This document shows, one piece after another, positions 35,700 through 45,298 of a stretch of 64,000 bases of DNA (position 1 is the first letter of the stretch; each line of letters begins with the position of its first letter). Source of the stretch: Anaeramoeba flamelloides (taxonomy: Eukaryota; Metamonada; Anaeramoebidae); NCBI GenBank assembly GCA_027625915.1, contig JANTQA010000047.1, forward strand, positions 3,472,001-3,536,000. The letters run 5' to 3'. Position numbers and translations under genes: made by a program. The notes under the pieces are model-generated. The model ran no database searches. It was not told the DNA's origin and saw nothing but the letters and a program-made list of their open reading frames with translations.

Positions 35700-35950
35700 A
35701 CAAAGATTTAATTAAACTTGATAAATAAACTCCTTTATCAACTTTATCGAAAAAATCATTTTTAAAAATATATTTTTCCAATTAAATTTAAGTCAAAAGA
35801 TCTGATACTTTTTTTAAGTTAGAATTTTTAGATTGGAAAAATCAAAAGAAAAAATTTGCTAAACAGTTTTATTTTGAGGAAATTTCACTTTTAGTAATTA
35901 TGTAAGTTAGTATGAACAAATCACATTTGAACTTTAATATATTTTAATAA
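35700..35950. repeat. Dispersed repeat family S, copy 2
   Basis: Parallel to 21650-21880 (AGTCAAAAGATCTGATAC; TTTCACTTTTAGTAATTATG). Only moderate similarity is visible, so it is old. Confidence 0.5.
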
Positions 35951-36084
35951 TACAAGCAAAATAAATCAAATATTGAATCCTTAAAATTCGGAAAAAATTG
36001 ATCATTTCTTTTATTTTCAATAATTTATTAAATTTCTTGAAAATTTTTTTTTTATTTTGAAGGGAGGAAATAAATTTCATCTCA

Positions 36085-36447
36085 CAGCCGTTAGGTTTTC
36101 CAGAATTTAAAAGAAAATTATAAAATTTATGAATTTTATTTATTTATTTAATTTTGAAGAGAGAAAATTACTTTTCCAATTGTGTGCTGTTATGTTTTTT
36201 TTACTTTTAAGAAATAAAAAGAAAATTTTTGAAATTTTTTTTTTATTTTGAAAATTAAAAAAAAACTGCTGTTAGCTTTTCCAGTATTTCAAAAGAATTG
36301 AGTAAAATCATTGGTTATTTTCATATTCTTTTGAATTCTGGAAATGCGCCTTTAGGTTTTTTTTAATTTTCGAAATTTTCTTTTTATTTGTAAAAATTAA
36401 AAAAAAACATAGGCACTCTACGACACTTGGGGGCACTCAGTGACACT
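36085..36447. repeat. Modular hairpin array H3a
   Basis: Starts CCGTTAGGTTTTCCAG and ends with the tag GGCACTCTACGACACTTGGG, then GGCACTCAGTGACAC. Inside are type A hairpins (36092-36172 decayed; 36276-36352) and poly-T AATTTT type hairpins (36193-36266; 36352-36408). Confidence 0.7.
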
Positions 36448-36631
36448 TCCCTGATTTCCCAACTGTGTTTTTAGAAATTGTGTTAAAGAATCAAAAATTT
36501 TCATTATCACTTACTAATGATTATATACATGATGAATTCTTTTTATTAATAATATCGGTGATATTATTAATTTTTTTTATTTTTTTTATAAAATTCAGAT
36601 ATCCAGATTTTTCGATTTTTTTCATAATCCG

Positions 36632-36893
36632 TACGTCGTTAGGTTTTTTTTAATTTAAGAAATAAACCGAAAATTTATTTAATTTTCTGTTTATATCAAA
36701 AATTAAAAAAAAAAACCTTTATCGTTTCCAGAATTTAAAAGAATTGGGTTAAATCTTTGATTTTACTCATTTCTTTTGAATTCTGGAAAAGCGCCTTTAG
36801 GTTTTTTTTTAATTTTAGAAATTTTCTTTTTATTTCTAAAAATAAAAAAAACCTATGCACTCTACGGAACTTGGGGGCACTTGACGACACGAT
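36632..36893. repeat. Modular hairpin array H3b
   Basis: Starts GTCGTTAGGTTTTTTTTAAT and ends GCACTCTACGGAACTTGGGG, then GCACTTGACGACAC. The outermost bases GTCGT and ACGAC are inverted. It contains one type D hairpin (36641-36715), one type A hairpin (36722-36792) and one short AATTTTAGAAATTTTC hairpin. The DNA on both sides (36450-36630 and 36895-37065) reads as LINE-like codons on the - strand. Confidence 0.72.
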
Positions 36894-37066
36894 CCCATAA
36901 AAAATGATCCAAGTCTTCAATGATATCAATATTTAACTTTTCAATACATAAATCATAATTTTTATTTTTATTTTTGCTTGTTACATAAGAGTACCTATTT
37001 AAGCAATTAGTAAATTTTCGAAATTTTCGAATTGTTTTTGAAGCTTTCCAGTTTAAATATTTTTTG

Positions 37067-37347
37067 TCGTTAGGTTTTCTTGAGTTTTCTGTTTATTGGT
37101 AAAATCTAGAGATTTTCGTTAGGTTTTTTTTACTTTTTGAAATAAACCGAAAATTTATGAAAATTTTCTGTTTATTTCATAAAGTAAAAAAAACCTAGAA
37201 CACTTCACAGATAAAACAGAAAACCTCAAGAAAACCGCCGTTAGGTTTTCCATAATTTAAAAGAATTGAGTTAAATCTTTGATTTTACTCTATTTTTTTG
37301 AATTCTGGAAAACCTAGGCACTTGAAGGCACTTGACGACACGACTGT
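37067..37347. repeat. Modular hairpin array H3c
   Basis: Starts TGTCGTTAGGTTTTCTTGAG and ends GGCACTTGAAGGCACTTGAC, then GACACGAC. A stem of TTGAGTTTTCTGTTTATTGG type (37074) encloses a type B hairpin (37109-37193) and closes near 37240 (AAACAGAAAACCTCAAGAAA). A type A hairpin follows (37242-37315). It is a clean example of module-within-module order, with tag and TGTCGT/ACGACA edges. Confidence 0.78.
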
Positions 37348-38372
37348 TTAAAATTGCAATTTTGTTATTTTATAATTTGTAGATATTTTTGAACTTTCCA
37401 ACTAGTTGAATTTTCTCATTTTAGGTTAATCCAATAACTTTTAATTCCTAATCTAATATTTTTAATTCCTCAATATACAAATTAATATTTTCATTTTCAA
37501 GTGTTCGAAAATTTAGGACTGTTTTTAATTTTTCTACATTTTTGAAATCTAATTTTTCATTCAATTTATATTTTCTTCGGTATATTTTTAATCTAGCTTG
37601 ATCAATTTTTGTTTCAGTTTTAGAAATTAATCGTGGTGAAGAAATATTAATTTGTTTGAAATTTGTAACTGGTTTATTGTTAAATTTATCAATTCTTTCA
37701 TAATCACTTTGTGTCAAGTCAAATATTTCGAGACCATAATAAAGTTGACTTAATATGGGAGCTTTGATTGAAGTTATTTTTACCCCCATTACTGAGTTTA
37801 TTTTGTTGAAACAATCGATTAAGTGTTTCCAAGGTCTTTTTTACTTTTTTGAAGTTATGTTCAAGATGTGTGTTTTTTTCTAACCAAATTCCAAGATAAA
37901 AAATATCTTTTAATTCTTTTTTATATTTGGTTTTTTTTATTGTTTAGATTTCATCCCGAATCTTTTTATTATTTCACATATCCTTTCTAAATTAATTTTT
38001 AGCGAGATTAAAGGTCCCTTCATATGAGAATAAGATTTTCTGCATACATTTGAACATGAAGAGCGTGGGTTTTTAACTTTTCTAGTAGGAAATGAGATGA
38101 TAAATCCAAATGATAAAGGCAAAGAGAGTTGGTGATTGGGGATCTCCTTGATAAACCACAATTCCTTCTTTTTTATAAAATCTTAGGAGCCAATTTTTAA
38201 TTGTTTCATTTTCGATATAAATTCAAAAAAAATAATTGACCAACGAATTATGATAGATTGACAAATGATAATTTTCAAAACATTTTTGTAGATCTATAGT
38301 AAAAATTTATGAATTTTTTGAAGATCGAATTCAAAGATTTCGAAAATCTATAAAATGAAAAAAAGAAAAAGA

Positions 38373-38792
38373 TTACCATTGTGGAAAAAAAGTGAAACAC
38401 GGTTTTTAATTGGGAACATTAATATAACCTGAAAATGAAAATTAAGATAAAATAAAAAAAGAATAAATAAATAAATAAAGACAAAATGAAGTATTCAGCA
38501 CAATAACATTTTTTTTAATACTATCTTTTGAAGGGATTTTTCTTTGATTAATCAATTATTAAAAATTTGTTAAAAAAATTGACTATTTTTGGGATCTCCA
38601 AAACCACACAATCAATTTCGATAAGAAAGTAGATTTAAATTGTATTTGTTGTATTGATTGAAAATAATATAATGGATTATTCTTTTTTGTATTTAATTGG
38701 TTTCTTCTTTTTATTGATTTTACTTTTCATTTTCAGGTTCTATTAATGTTCTCAATTAAAAACCGTGTTTCACTTTTTTTCCAAAATGATTG
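38373..38792. mobile_element. Family G MITE, best-preserved copy
   Basis: About 420 bp with terminal inverted repeats of about 55 bp: GGAAAAAAAGTGAAACACGG (38383) at the left, and CCGTGTTTCACTTTTTTTCC (38764) at the right. The similarity continues inward through TTTTTAATTGGGAACATTAA and the CCTGAAAATGAAAA / TTTTCATTTTCAGG pair. The terminus may extend outward to CCATT(G/T)TGG on both sides. No clear target duplication can be read. No coding capacity. Confidence 0.85.
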
Positions 38793-39126
38793 CTGTTAAT
38801 CGCAAAAAAAACAGATCAAAATTTTCAATCGGCTTTCCAACAAAAAATTACATTTCAATGAATTACTATAAATCACCAAAGTTCCCAATTATAAAAAGGG
38901 AAATTAATAAATCAAGATGGTTTGAGAGAATTAAAAATTTGAAAAGTTCCAGAGATTTATAAATTCTTTGTTGGAAAGCCGAGTAAAAATTTTGTTCCAT
39001 TTATTTTGCAACAAACAGTAATCGAAAAAATGATTTTTAAGACTCTAAGCATTGGGTCAACAAACAATTCAAAACACAAAAAATTGAAAAAAATAAAGAA
39101 GAAAAAACAAAAAGTTAAAAAATTAC

Positions 39127-39703
39127 CATCTGAATTCCAGCCACTACCATAAAGTTTGCCTTCGTTTTTGCAAAGAAAATAGTTTGTGTAATTTCCAGAT
39201 GCAATTGCATAAACCAGCAAATTATTCTTTTCAAAAAAAGTTATACATCGAGGTGTGTTAAAAGAACTTTGGTTATAATCCTCAAAAGGTATTTCAATAG
39301 TTTCGTCAATGTTATTCTTTTTCCCGTCAGCAAGGGAATACACTTTCCCAGACTTGGTCAATATTAAAAAACTTTGTTGCCCACCTTGAATATCCTTTAT
39401 TTCCTCATTTTCAATTGTGAGTGTTGTTTTTTGATCTTCTTCACCAAGTTTAATAAGTTCTAATTTGTTAACACCTTTCCAAACGAGAATATGTGGGTTT
39501 TCTACGAATACATCCCCAAGAGCAATCTTTTTGACTTTTTCAATTTCTTTTATATTTGTTATTTTGTTCATACCCTGAGTTTTGTATTCTTCCTTATTTA
39601 AAAGAAGACATTCATGGTATCTTTTATGTCCACTGAAATATATTTCTGGTTTCTGCATTTTAAATTGTTGAAAAACGTATTGTTGTTTTGATATAGCAAG
39701 CAA
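39127..39703 (-). CDS. RCC1-BTB-BTB protein, exon 1 (early RCC1 repeats)
   Basis: Codes 192 residues plus one base, ending ...LYGSGWNSD-G. RCC1-type strands: IYFSGHKRYHECLLLNKEEY at the start, HILVWKGVNKLELI, QSFLILTKSGKVYSLADGKK, and YTNYFLCKNEGKLYGSGWNS. The start could be the ATG at 39703 or the internal ATG at 39658 (MQKPEIYFSG). The later one is attractive because the RCC1-like sequence begins right there. The frame stays open past the donor to 38957, but the added residues are Phe-rich intron translation. With exon 2 the protein is about 642 residues. A family G MITE (39767-40195) sits immediately upstream, so the promoter must lie in or beyond it. Confidence 0.8.
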
Positions 39704-39766
39704 AGATATAAAAAATGAAAATTAAATTTTCTTCCGAGAGTTTGAGACTTTTTGTCGCATTTCGTT

Positions 39767-40195
39767 GTGGCCATTTGGGAAAAAACTTTCACATAGTTTT
39801 TAATTGGGAGTCTTAATAGAAATCACAGAAATCACAGTAACCTGGAAAATGAAAAATAAGAAAAGATAAAATAAAAAAAGAATAAATAAATAAATAAAGA
39901 CAAAATGAAGTATTCAGCACAATAACAGTTTATTTAATACTATCTTTTGAAGGGATTTTTCCTTGATTGAGCAATTATGAAAAATTTGTTCAAAAAATTG
40001 ACTATTTTTTGGGATCTCCAAAACCACATCAAAAATTTCGATAAAGAAAATAGATTAAAATTGTGTTTGTTGGTTAGATTGAAAATAATATAATGGGTTA
40101 TTCTTTGAAGTTAATTGATTTCAACTTTTTAAGGATTTTACTTTTTATTAAGATTACCAATTAAAAAAACTGTGAAACTTTTTTTTCCCTCTTTC
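39767..40195. mobile_element. Family G MITE, copy next to the RCC1-BTB start
   Basis: Left terminal repeat GGCCATTTGGGAAAAAACTT, then TCACATAGTTTTTAATTGGG. Right terminal repeat CCAATTAAAAAAACTGTGAAAC, then TTTTTTTTCCC. The interior matches 38373-38792 nearly throughout (GAATAAATAAATAAATAAAG; TATTCAGCACAATAACA). It lies only about 60 bases upstream of the 39703 ATG. Confidence 0.82.
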
Positions 40196-40534
40196 ACTTT
40201 TTTTCTTATATGGTAACATTGATGTTCTAAAAAAATTTATTTGTATTAAGCATGATTAAAAAAAGAGAAGAAAATTTGTAGACTGTTTTCCAATCAAAGA
40301 AAATGAGAGTGAATTCTGGGGAATAAATCTATTCAATTATTATGATTTTTAATGTTTGAAGTGGAAAAAATAGTCAATTTAGATTCTTTTTGTTGATTTT
40401 GATTCAAGTTTTCCTTTTATGGTTCTTTGTTTGTCTGAAGTGGGTTAATCAATATTACAAACAATTTAAGGATTAGTCGAATTTTATAGTTAGTGAATAT
40501 TATTTTTCCACCTAGTAACATATTTATTGACTTA

Positions 40535-40965
40535 AAAGAAACTTGATCGAAGGGATCTTGCTAACTTGAATATTTTAGGTTTTTTTTGGTAAATTTTCAG
40601 TTGGGCAAAAAACAATTTTCCTTGCATTAAATCCAAATTATTCTCAACAAATTTTGAAGAAAAAAATTTCATTAGGAAAATGTCACTCCACTTTCTTTTC
40701 AAGTATGCTAGAGTGTAGCGAGAGGGTATAAATATACTTGAAAAGAAAGTGGAGTGGTATTTTCTTAATATCAAAAAAAAATAGCTTTTTTGGTTTTCTC
40801 TTGTTTTGTACGGGAAATTCACAAAGTTTTTGGATCAATAAATGATTTTCAAGTAAAATCTAAAAAATCCCAAAAATCCCTAAAATTGCAATATTTTAAC
40901 TTTTCCTTAATCCATTGTCTTTTAAAGCCTTTTTTCTGTTTATAGTATTTTATTTCAACCCCCAC
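40535..40965. repeat. Palindromic element F, copy 1
   Basis: The centre is a hairpin with 30-base arms: AATGTCACTCCACTTTCTTT and on to 40705, mirrored by AAAGAAAGTGGAGTG at 40743-40757. The loop is GC-richer than its surroundings (GCTAGAGTGTAGCGAGAGGG). Flanks resemble the reverse complement of 44560-44965 (GATCTTGC, and CAAAAACTTT next to ATTTATTGATCC words). Confidence 0.7.
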
Positions 40966-41829
40966 AGAGTATAAAATTCGAATAGTCCTTAATCATAATA
41001 ATAAAATACAATTACCATTTAAGAGGCGAGTAAACGAAAAGAAATTTCTATTCCAGCAATCTAAATAATGAGTTCCCACAGATTAAAATTCGTGTTTCAC
41101 AAATCAAATAAGAGCTTTTTTTGTTTTACTCATAGATAACATCTAATTTACCATCAAATTTGAATACCCAAGTTCAAATCAATTTTTGAAAGTAAACTCT
41201 TTGGTATTTTCTGAAAAATTTTAGATTTGGAATTGATTTTTTCAATATTCTTGTTAATTTTCTCCATTTTTATTTTCAAGTTATTTGTTATTTTGAGGTC
41301 TCATCAATTAACTCACTTTTTCGAGACAAATTTTATTTTTGATCCTTTATTTTTTAAATATATTTTTTAAGAGTCCAACTTTCAGAAATGAGTGCATTAT
41401 TTACTTTTTATTAAATATTGAAATCTAAGTTTGATTGGTTAATATATAGGTATTCTATAACAAATAAACACAATTTTTATTTTGAAACACCCATTAAACT
41501 TTTTGGTTTGGGTTATTTTGATAACAGTATCAATTAGTACGGGATTAGAATTCTAAAAAGTTAAAGATAGCACAACAGTTATTGTCTAAATATTTTGGGA
41601 AATCATTGTGGTATTAGGCAAGGTTTGAAAATTTTCTGAGCTTCTTTGTATCAATGAAAAAAATCTCATTTACAAAGTTAAAAAATAATTGGTCACTTTT
41701 TTTTTCGATCTAAACATAAAAAAAACTATATATTAGGAATTCCAAAAGTTGAAAAAATTGAAAATAACAAACTTAGATAAAAAAATAAAAATAAAAAAAT
41801 TTGTTTTTACTAGACTAACATGAAAAAAT

Positions 41830-42810
41830 AAAATTGAAAAAAAAAGTTAGACAAAACTAAAATTTCAAGTATCATTTCATCCTTTTTAATTGGGTTTATT
41901 CACAATATAATCAACATTACAGTTCTTAAAAACATTAAGGCAGTTGTTTTGATTGTTTTTAATAGTACCATGATTTTTAAAAGTCTCTAGTCTAGAAAAA
42001 TAGATTTATTTTGGGATAAATAATTTTAAATGGATGTGACAATGAATTTTCTTTAAACTCAACTTTGGGATATTTTTTTGAAGATATAATAACTAATTGT
42101 TTTGAAAACACCCCACTCATCTAAAAAAACTCAATTTCAGAAAATAAAAAATAACTGATGATAAATATTGAGAGTGTCTGTAGAGTGCCTAGGTTTTTTT
42201 TAATTTGAGAAATAAAAAGAAAATTTCAAAAATTTTCTCTTTATTTCTCAAATTAAAAAAAAGCTAACGGCGGTTTTCCATCATTCAAAAGTATGGAGAA
42301 AAATCAAAGATTACACTCAATACTTTTAAATTCTGGAAAACCTAACGAAAGTGTCTAGGATTTTTTTTACTTTTTATTATAAACCGAAAATTTAGAAAAA
42401 TTTTCTGTTCATTTCAAAAATTAAAAAAAAACCTAAAGGAAAAATCAAATAAAAAAATAATTTTTCTAATTTAAAAGAACAAATAATTCTTTAATAGTCA
42501 AAATGATTGGTTCTCTATTTGATATATATTCATTAGATTTAAAATACTTTTAAAATATAATAAAATAACCTCTTATCTGGGAAGAAAAATATTTTCAAAT
42601 TTTTTTTCCTATTAAATTGAAAAAAAATATTAATAGAACCTGGAAAATTGGATTTTCCAACTTAAATTGTAAAATATCTTTAAAAATATAATTTGCACAA
42701 AGATCCTTTCTTTACCAATAGTATTTATTCTAATTGAAGTTAGTAAAAACGGTAAAATTAGTAAATATTTAAATTTTTCATTGAAAAAATTTTTTCATGA
42801 TTGTGTATGG
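41830..42810. repeat. Dispersed repeat family R, copy 2 (contains hairpin array H4)
   Basis: Same orientation and flanks as the copy at 10675-11965, with a different and shorter hairpin array between the shared AACTGATGATAAATATT and AATTTAAAAGAACAAATAA words. Confidence 0.7.
42166..42445. repeat. Modular hairpin array H4
   Basis: Begins with the tag in reverse orientation (AGTGTCTGTAGAGTGCCTAGG). It then has a type D hairpin (42186-42266: AATTTGAGAAATAAAAAGAA and its complement), a type A variant (42272-42345: TTTTCCATCATTCAAAAG / ACTTTTAAATTCTGGAAAA) and a type B hairpin (42357-42434). Confidence 0.78.
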
Positions 42811-43554
42811 TCAGAAAAAAATTTTTGGGAAATATCTAAAATTTGCAAGTGTTAAGATTACTCTGTATATGCAAAATTTCATATCTGATTGCTTTCTGGT
42901 ATATTTTTTTTAAAATGAGTGAAAAAAGAAAGATTTAAATTCTATTCAAAGTTGGATCATTAACTTTGTAGCAGAATAATTTAAACAAAACATGTTCTGA
43001 ATACAAACAATTTATCATTAATCTGTACAATAATTTTATTATCTGTATATTCAATTTTTTTTCTTTTTTTTTTATTTTGATACATTATCCCCAATTATTA
43101 CTTTTAATCTATAAATATATATAAATACTTCTAATAACCAAGTTTCAAGAAAATTTACTTTTTTGGGGCAAATTCTTCAAAATATCATTAAAAAAATAAG
43201 AAATTAGTTTTTTTTTGTAGAAATTATTATTTTTTTCTTTTTTTTTGTGTAAAGTTATATCCCGACTTTCGTAATAAAAATAAATAGATTTAAACCCCAC
43301 ATTATTTCATTTATTCAAAAATTCATTAGTAATTTTTTTTCGTTTTTGGCTGTGCTACTTTGAGTTAAATTGTTTTTTTTTAAAAAATTTTCAACTAATG
43401 TTTACAAACAACATTATTTAAATTTGGTTACTTAATGACAAATAGTTTTTCAAACTTTTTTAAAACAATAATTAATAGAGAATTTGGTTATAACTTTTTC
43501 AATTCCTAAAAATATTTTCAGAAATTACAAAATCAAAATATATTGTTTAAAAAT

Positions 43555-45125
43555 TAATCATGGTATATGAATTGATGGATTTTATGATAATTCAACAATA
43601 TTTTTATAAATAAATTTTGTTTGATCAAAAAATAGAGAATGTGAAATAATTTTATTCTTATGAAAAAAAAAGTAAAAAAGATATAAAAAATAAAGAATCA
43701 GATCAAGACTTTCTTTGAATTTTATTTTAATTTGGTTGGCGAACCTATTGATCCCTTTCGATCAAAAAAAAAATGATAATAACTCAAGGTAGACAAATAG
43801 TTACTCAATAAATTGTAGTACTATAATTATCGTAGAATAAAAAAAGCTTGGAAACTCGTCAACTCTTAATAAGTTCTTTAGAGAATGTGTTTTGGGTTAA
43901 ATTTTTTCATTTATTTTATGAAAGTTTATAGAGATAGGCAAATTTTCAAAAATGTTCACAACAACCTATCCACATATTACCAATTATATAGTTCGTTTAT
44001 AACACTTCTTTTCTTAGTATAATTCTTGTTTTTTCTCGTATCTTTGTATTGAACAGAAAACACAACTCGAGCTTTGAGGTTTTTGTTTGATCGATCACCA
44101 ATAATGAAAAAACAATCCTCTTTCTTCTTTTTGGTTATTAAACTCATTTAGGTATAACCTCTATTTTAAAAGCACACATCAATTTTAAATTCAAATGCAT
44201 TTTCCGAATGAATGGGCTTTATTTGTTTGATCCTAATATTCATGAAGAATTTGCATATAGATAAATAAAAAAATCAAAAGTTATTTTTTTTTTCTGAATT
44301 AAAAAATATGACTTTTATTAAGATTTCTGTCTTTCAAACCTTTCAAACACTTGTAGACATTTTCCAGACCTATCAAATACTTTCCAACACTTTAAAAGAG
44401 GGAAAACGTTATAAAAGTGCCAATCGTTTTAAAAGTTCATGATGGATTTTTTTAAAGGACTATCTGAATTTTAAGCTCTGTGAGTATTGAAATACAAAGC
44501 TGTAAATAGATTAAGACCTTTAAAATATAATGAACTGAGGGAAAGTCAAAATATTGCCAATTTTTAGCAATTTAAGATTTTGATTAAAATCATTTATTGA
44601 TCCAAAAACTTTTCGAAAAATCTCAATATGCAAGGTAAAACTAAAAAAGCTTTTTTTTTTGATATTGGGAAAATGTCACTCCACTTTGTTTTTCAAATGG
44701 GTGGCTACACTCTCCACCAACTCTAATATACTTCAATATAAAGTGGAATGACATTTCCCCAATATCATTTTGGAAGTCGAAAATTTTGAGTGAAAAATCT
44801 TGGAATTTGGAAAGTAAATTTTTTTTACCTAACTTCAAAAACAACCTAAATTTTACATTTTAGCAAGATCTATTAACTCAAAATTCTTTTGAGTTCATAA
44901 TTCGTGTTGTGAGTATAAAAGTAATAGCCACTGGGAATAAAATTCGAATAATCCTTAAGGTAATTTAAAAAAATAATTTTGATTTTTTTGGTGATTTAGT
45001 AATTTATTATGCTTTTATGCCTTTTCACGATTTTATGATTTTTTTAGTGAAAAGGTAGGATTAATCACGTTTTTTTAATATTACCACGACTTTATTGATA
45101 ACATGGTGATAATTCATGTTATAGT
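43555..45125. mobile_element. TIR element family E, copy 2, inverted, with a nested insertion
   Basis: The reverse complement follows copy 1 (2325-3510) in order: 45060-45120 with 2330-2395, 44320-44400 with 2505-2600, 44075-44160 with 2780-2870, 43860-43890 with 3014-3045, 43620-43790 with 3130-3290. The gap between 44400 and 45060 is far larger than in copy 1 because element F copy 2 (about 44560-44965) is inserted there. Its GC-rich ends have largely decayed. Confidence 0.6.
44560..44965. repeat. Palindromic element F, copy 2
   Basis: The central hairpin AATGTCACTCCACTTTGTTTT (44672) pairs with a diverged ATAAAGTGGAATGACATTTCC (44735). The arms are more decayed than in copy 1 and the orientation is opposite. 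It lies inside family E copy 2. Confidence 0.65.
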
Positions 45126-45298
45126 CAAAGCCACTATTAAAAGAAAATAATAAAATATTAAAAGAAAATATTAAAATATTAAAAATAAAATAAAAAATAC
45201 ATATTTTATTAAAAAAATAAATCCCTTAAAAAGATTGTTTATTTCAATAAAAACATTTTACTTCCCATTGGGTTGTAAGAATTGTTTAATTCGGGATT

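Larger units (their letters stand above)
36450..38345 (-). pseudogene. LINE-type reverse transcriptase relic, broken by hairpin arrays
   Basis: On the - strand. TIDLQKCFENYHLSIYHNSL sits at about 38295, then IVVYQGDPQSPTLFAFIIWI (38165-38105), the YQGDPxSPxLF motif of reverse transcriptase. Next is QMYAENLILI, where the catalytic YADD has become YAEN. A thumb-like region follows (YLGIWLEKNTHLEHNFKKVK equivalent; APILSQLYYGLEIFDLTQSD, 37789-37448). Further 3', a 57-codon open stretch between arrays H3c and H3b reads KYLNWKASKTIRKFRKFTNC and DLCIEKLNIDIIEDLDHFLW, like the Cys/His-containing tail of LINE proteins. Multiple frame breaks and stops are present. Three hairpin arrays lie within its 3' half. 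A second copy of the 3' part lies at 56100-56640. No LTRs are seen. Confidence 0.75.
32702..39126 (-). other. Proposed 6.4-kb intron of the RCC1-BTB gene
   Basis: Donor GATG|GTAATTTT at 39127/39126; acceptor AAAAG at 32703-32702, phase 1. Joining gives LYGSGWNSD-GQLGKGT, an exact RCC1-repeat motif, with the shared Gly made from both sides. Contents in window order: TA run (32730-32747), family X copy c, family Y copy 2, a Tc1/mariner relic (34485-35529), family S copy 2, hairpin arrays H3a-c with a LINE relic (about 36085-38345), and a family G MITE (38373-38792). Everything in it that I can name is mobile. Confidence 0.7.
39704..45298. other. Gene-free 5.6-kb region, almost all repeats
   Basis: Contents in order: family G MITE (39767-40195), Y-related sequence (about 40270-40450), palindromic element F copy 1 (about 40535-40965), family R copy 2 with hairpin array H4 (about 41830-42810), and family E copy 2 (about 43555-45125) with element F copy 2 nested in it. 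No gene could be supported; 41000-41800 and 42820-43550 are plain A/T-rich DNA. Confidence 0.6.

Noticed and set aside
36085-38345. LTR-type retroelement at the reverse transcriptase relic
   Set aside because: No long terminal direct repeats and no protease, integrase or capsid-like segments; motif order and the poly-A tail of copy 2 fit a LINE.
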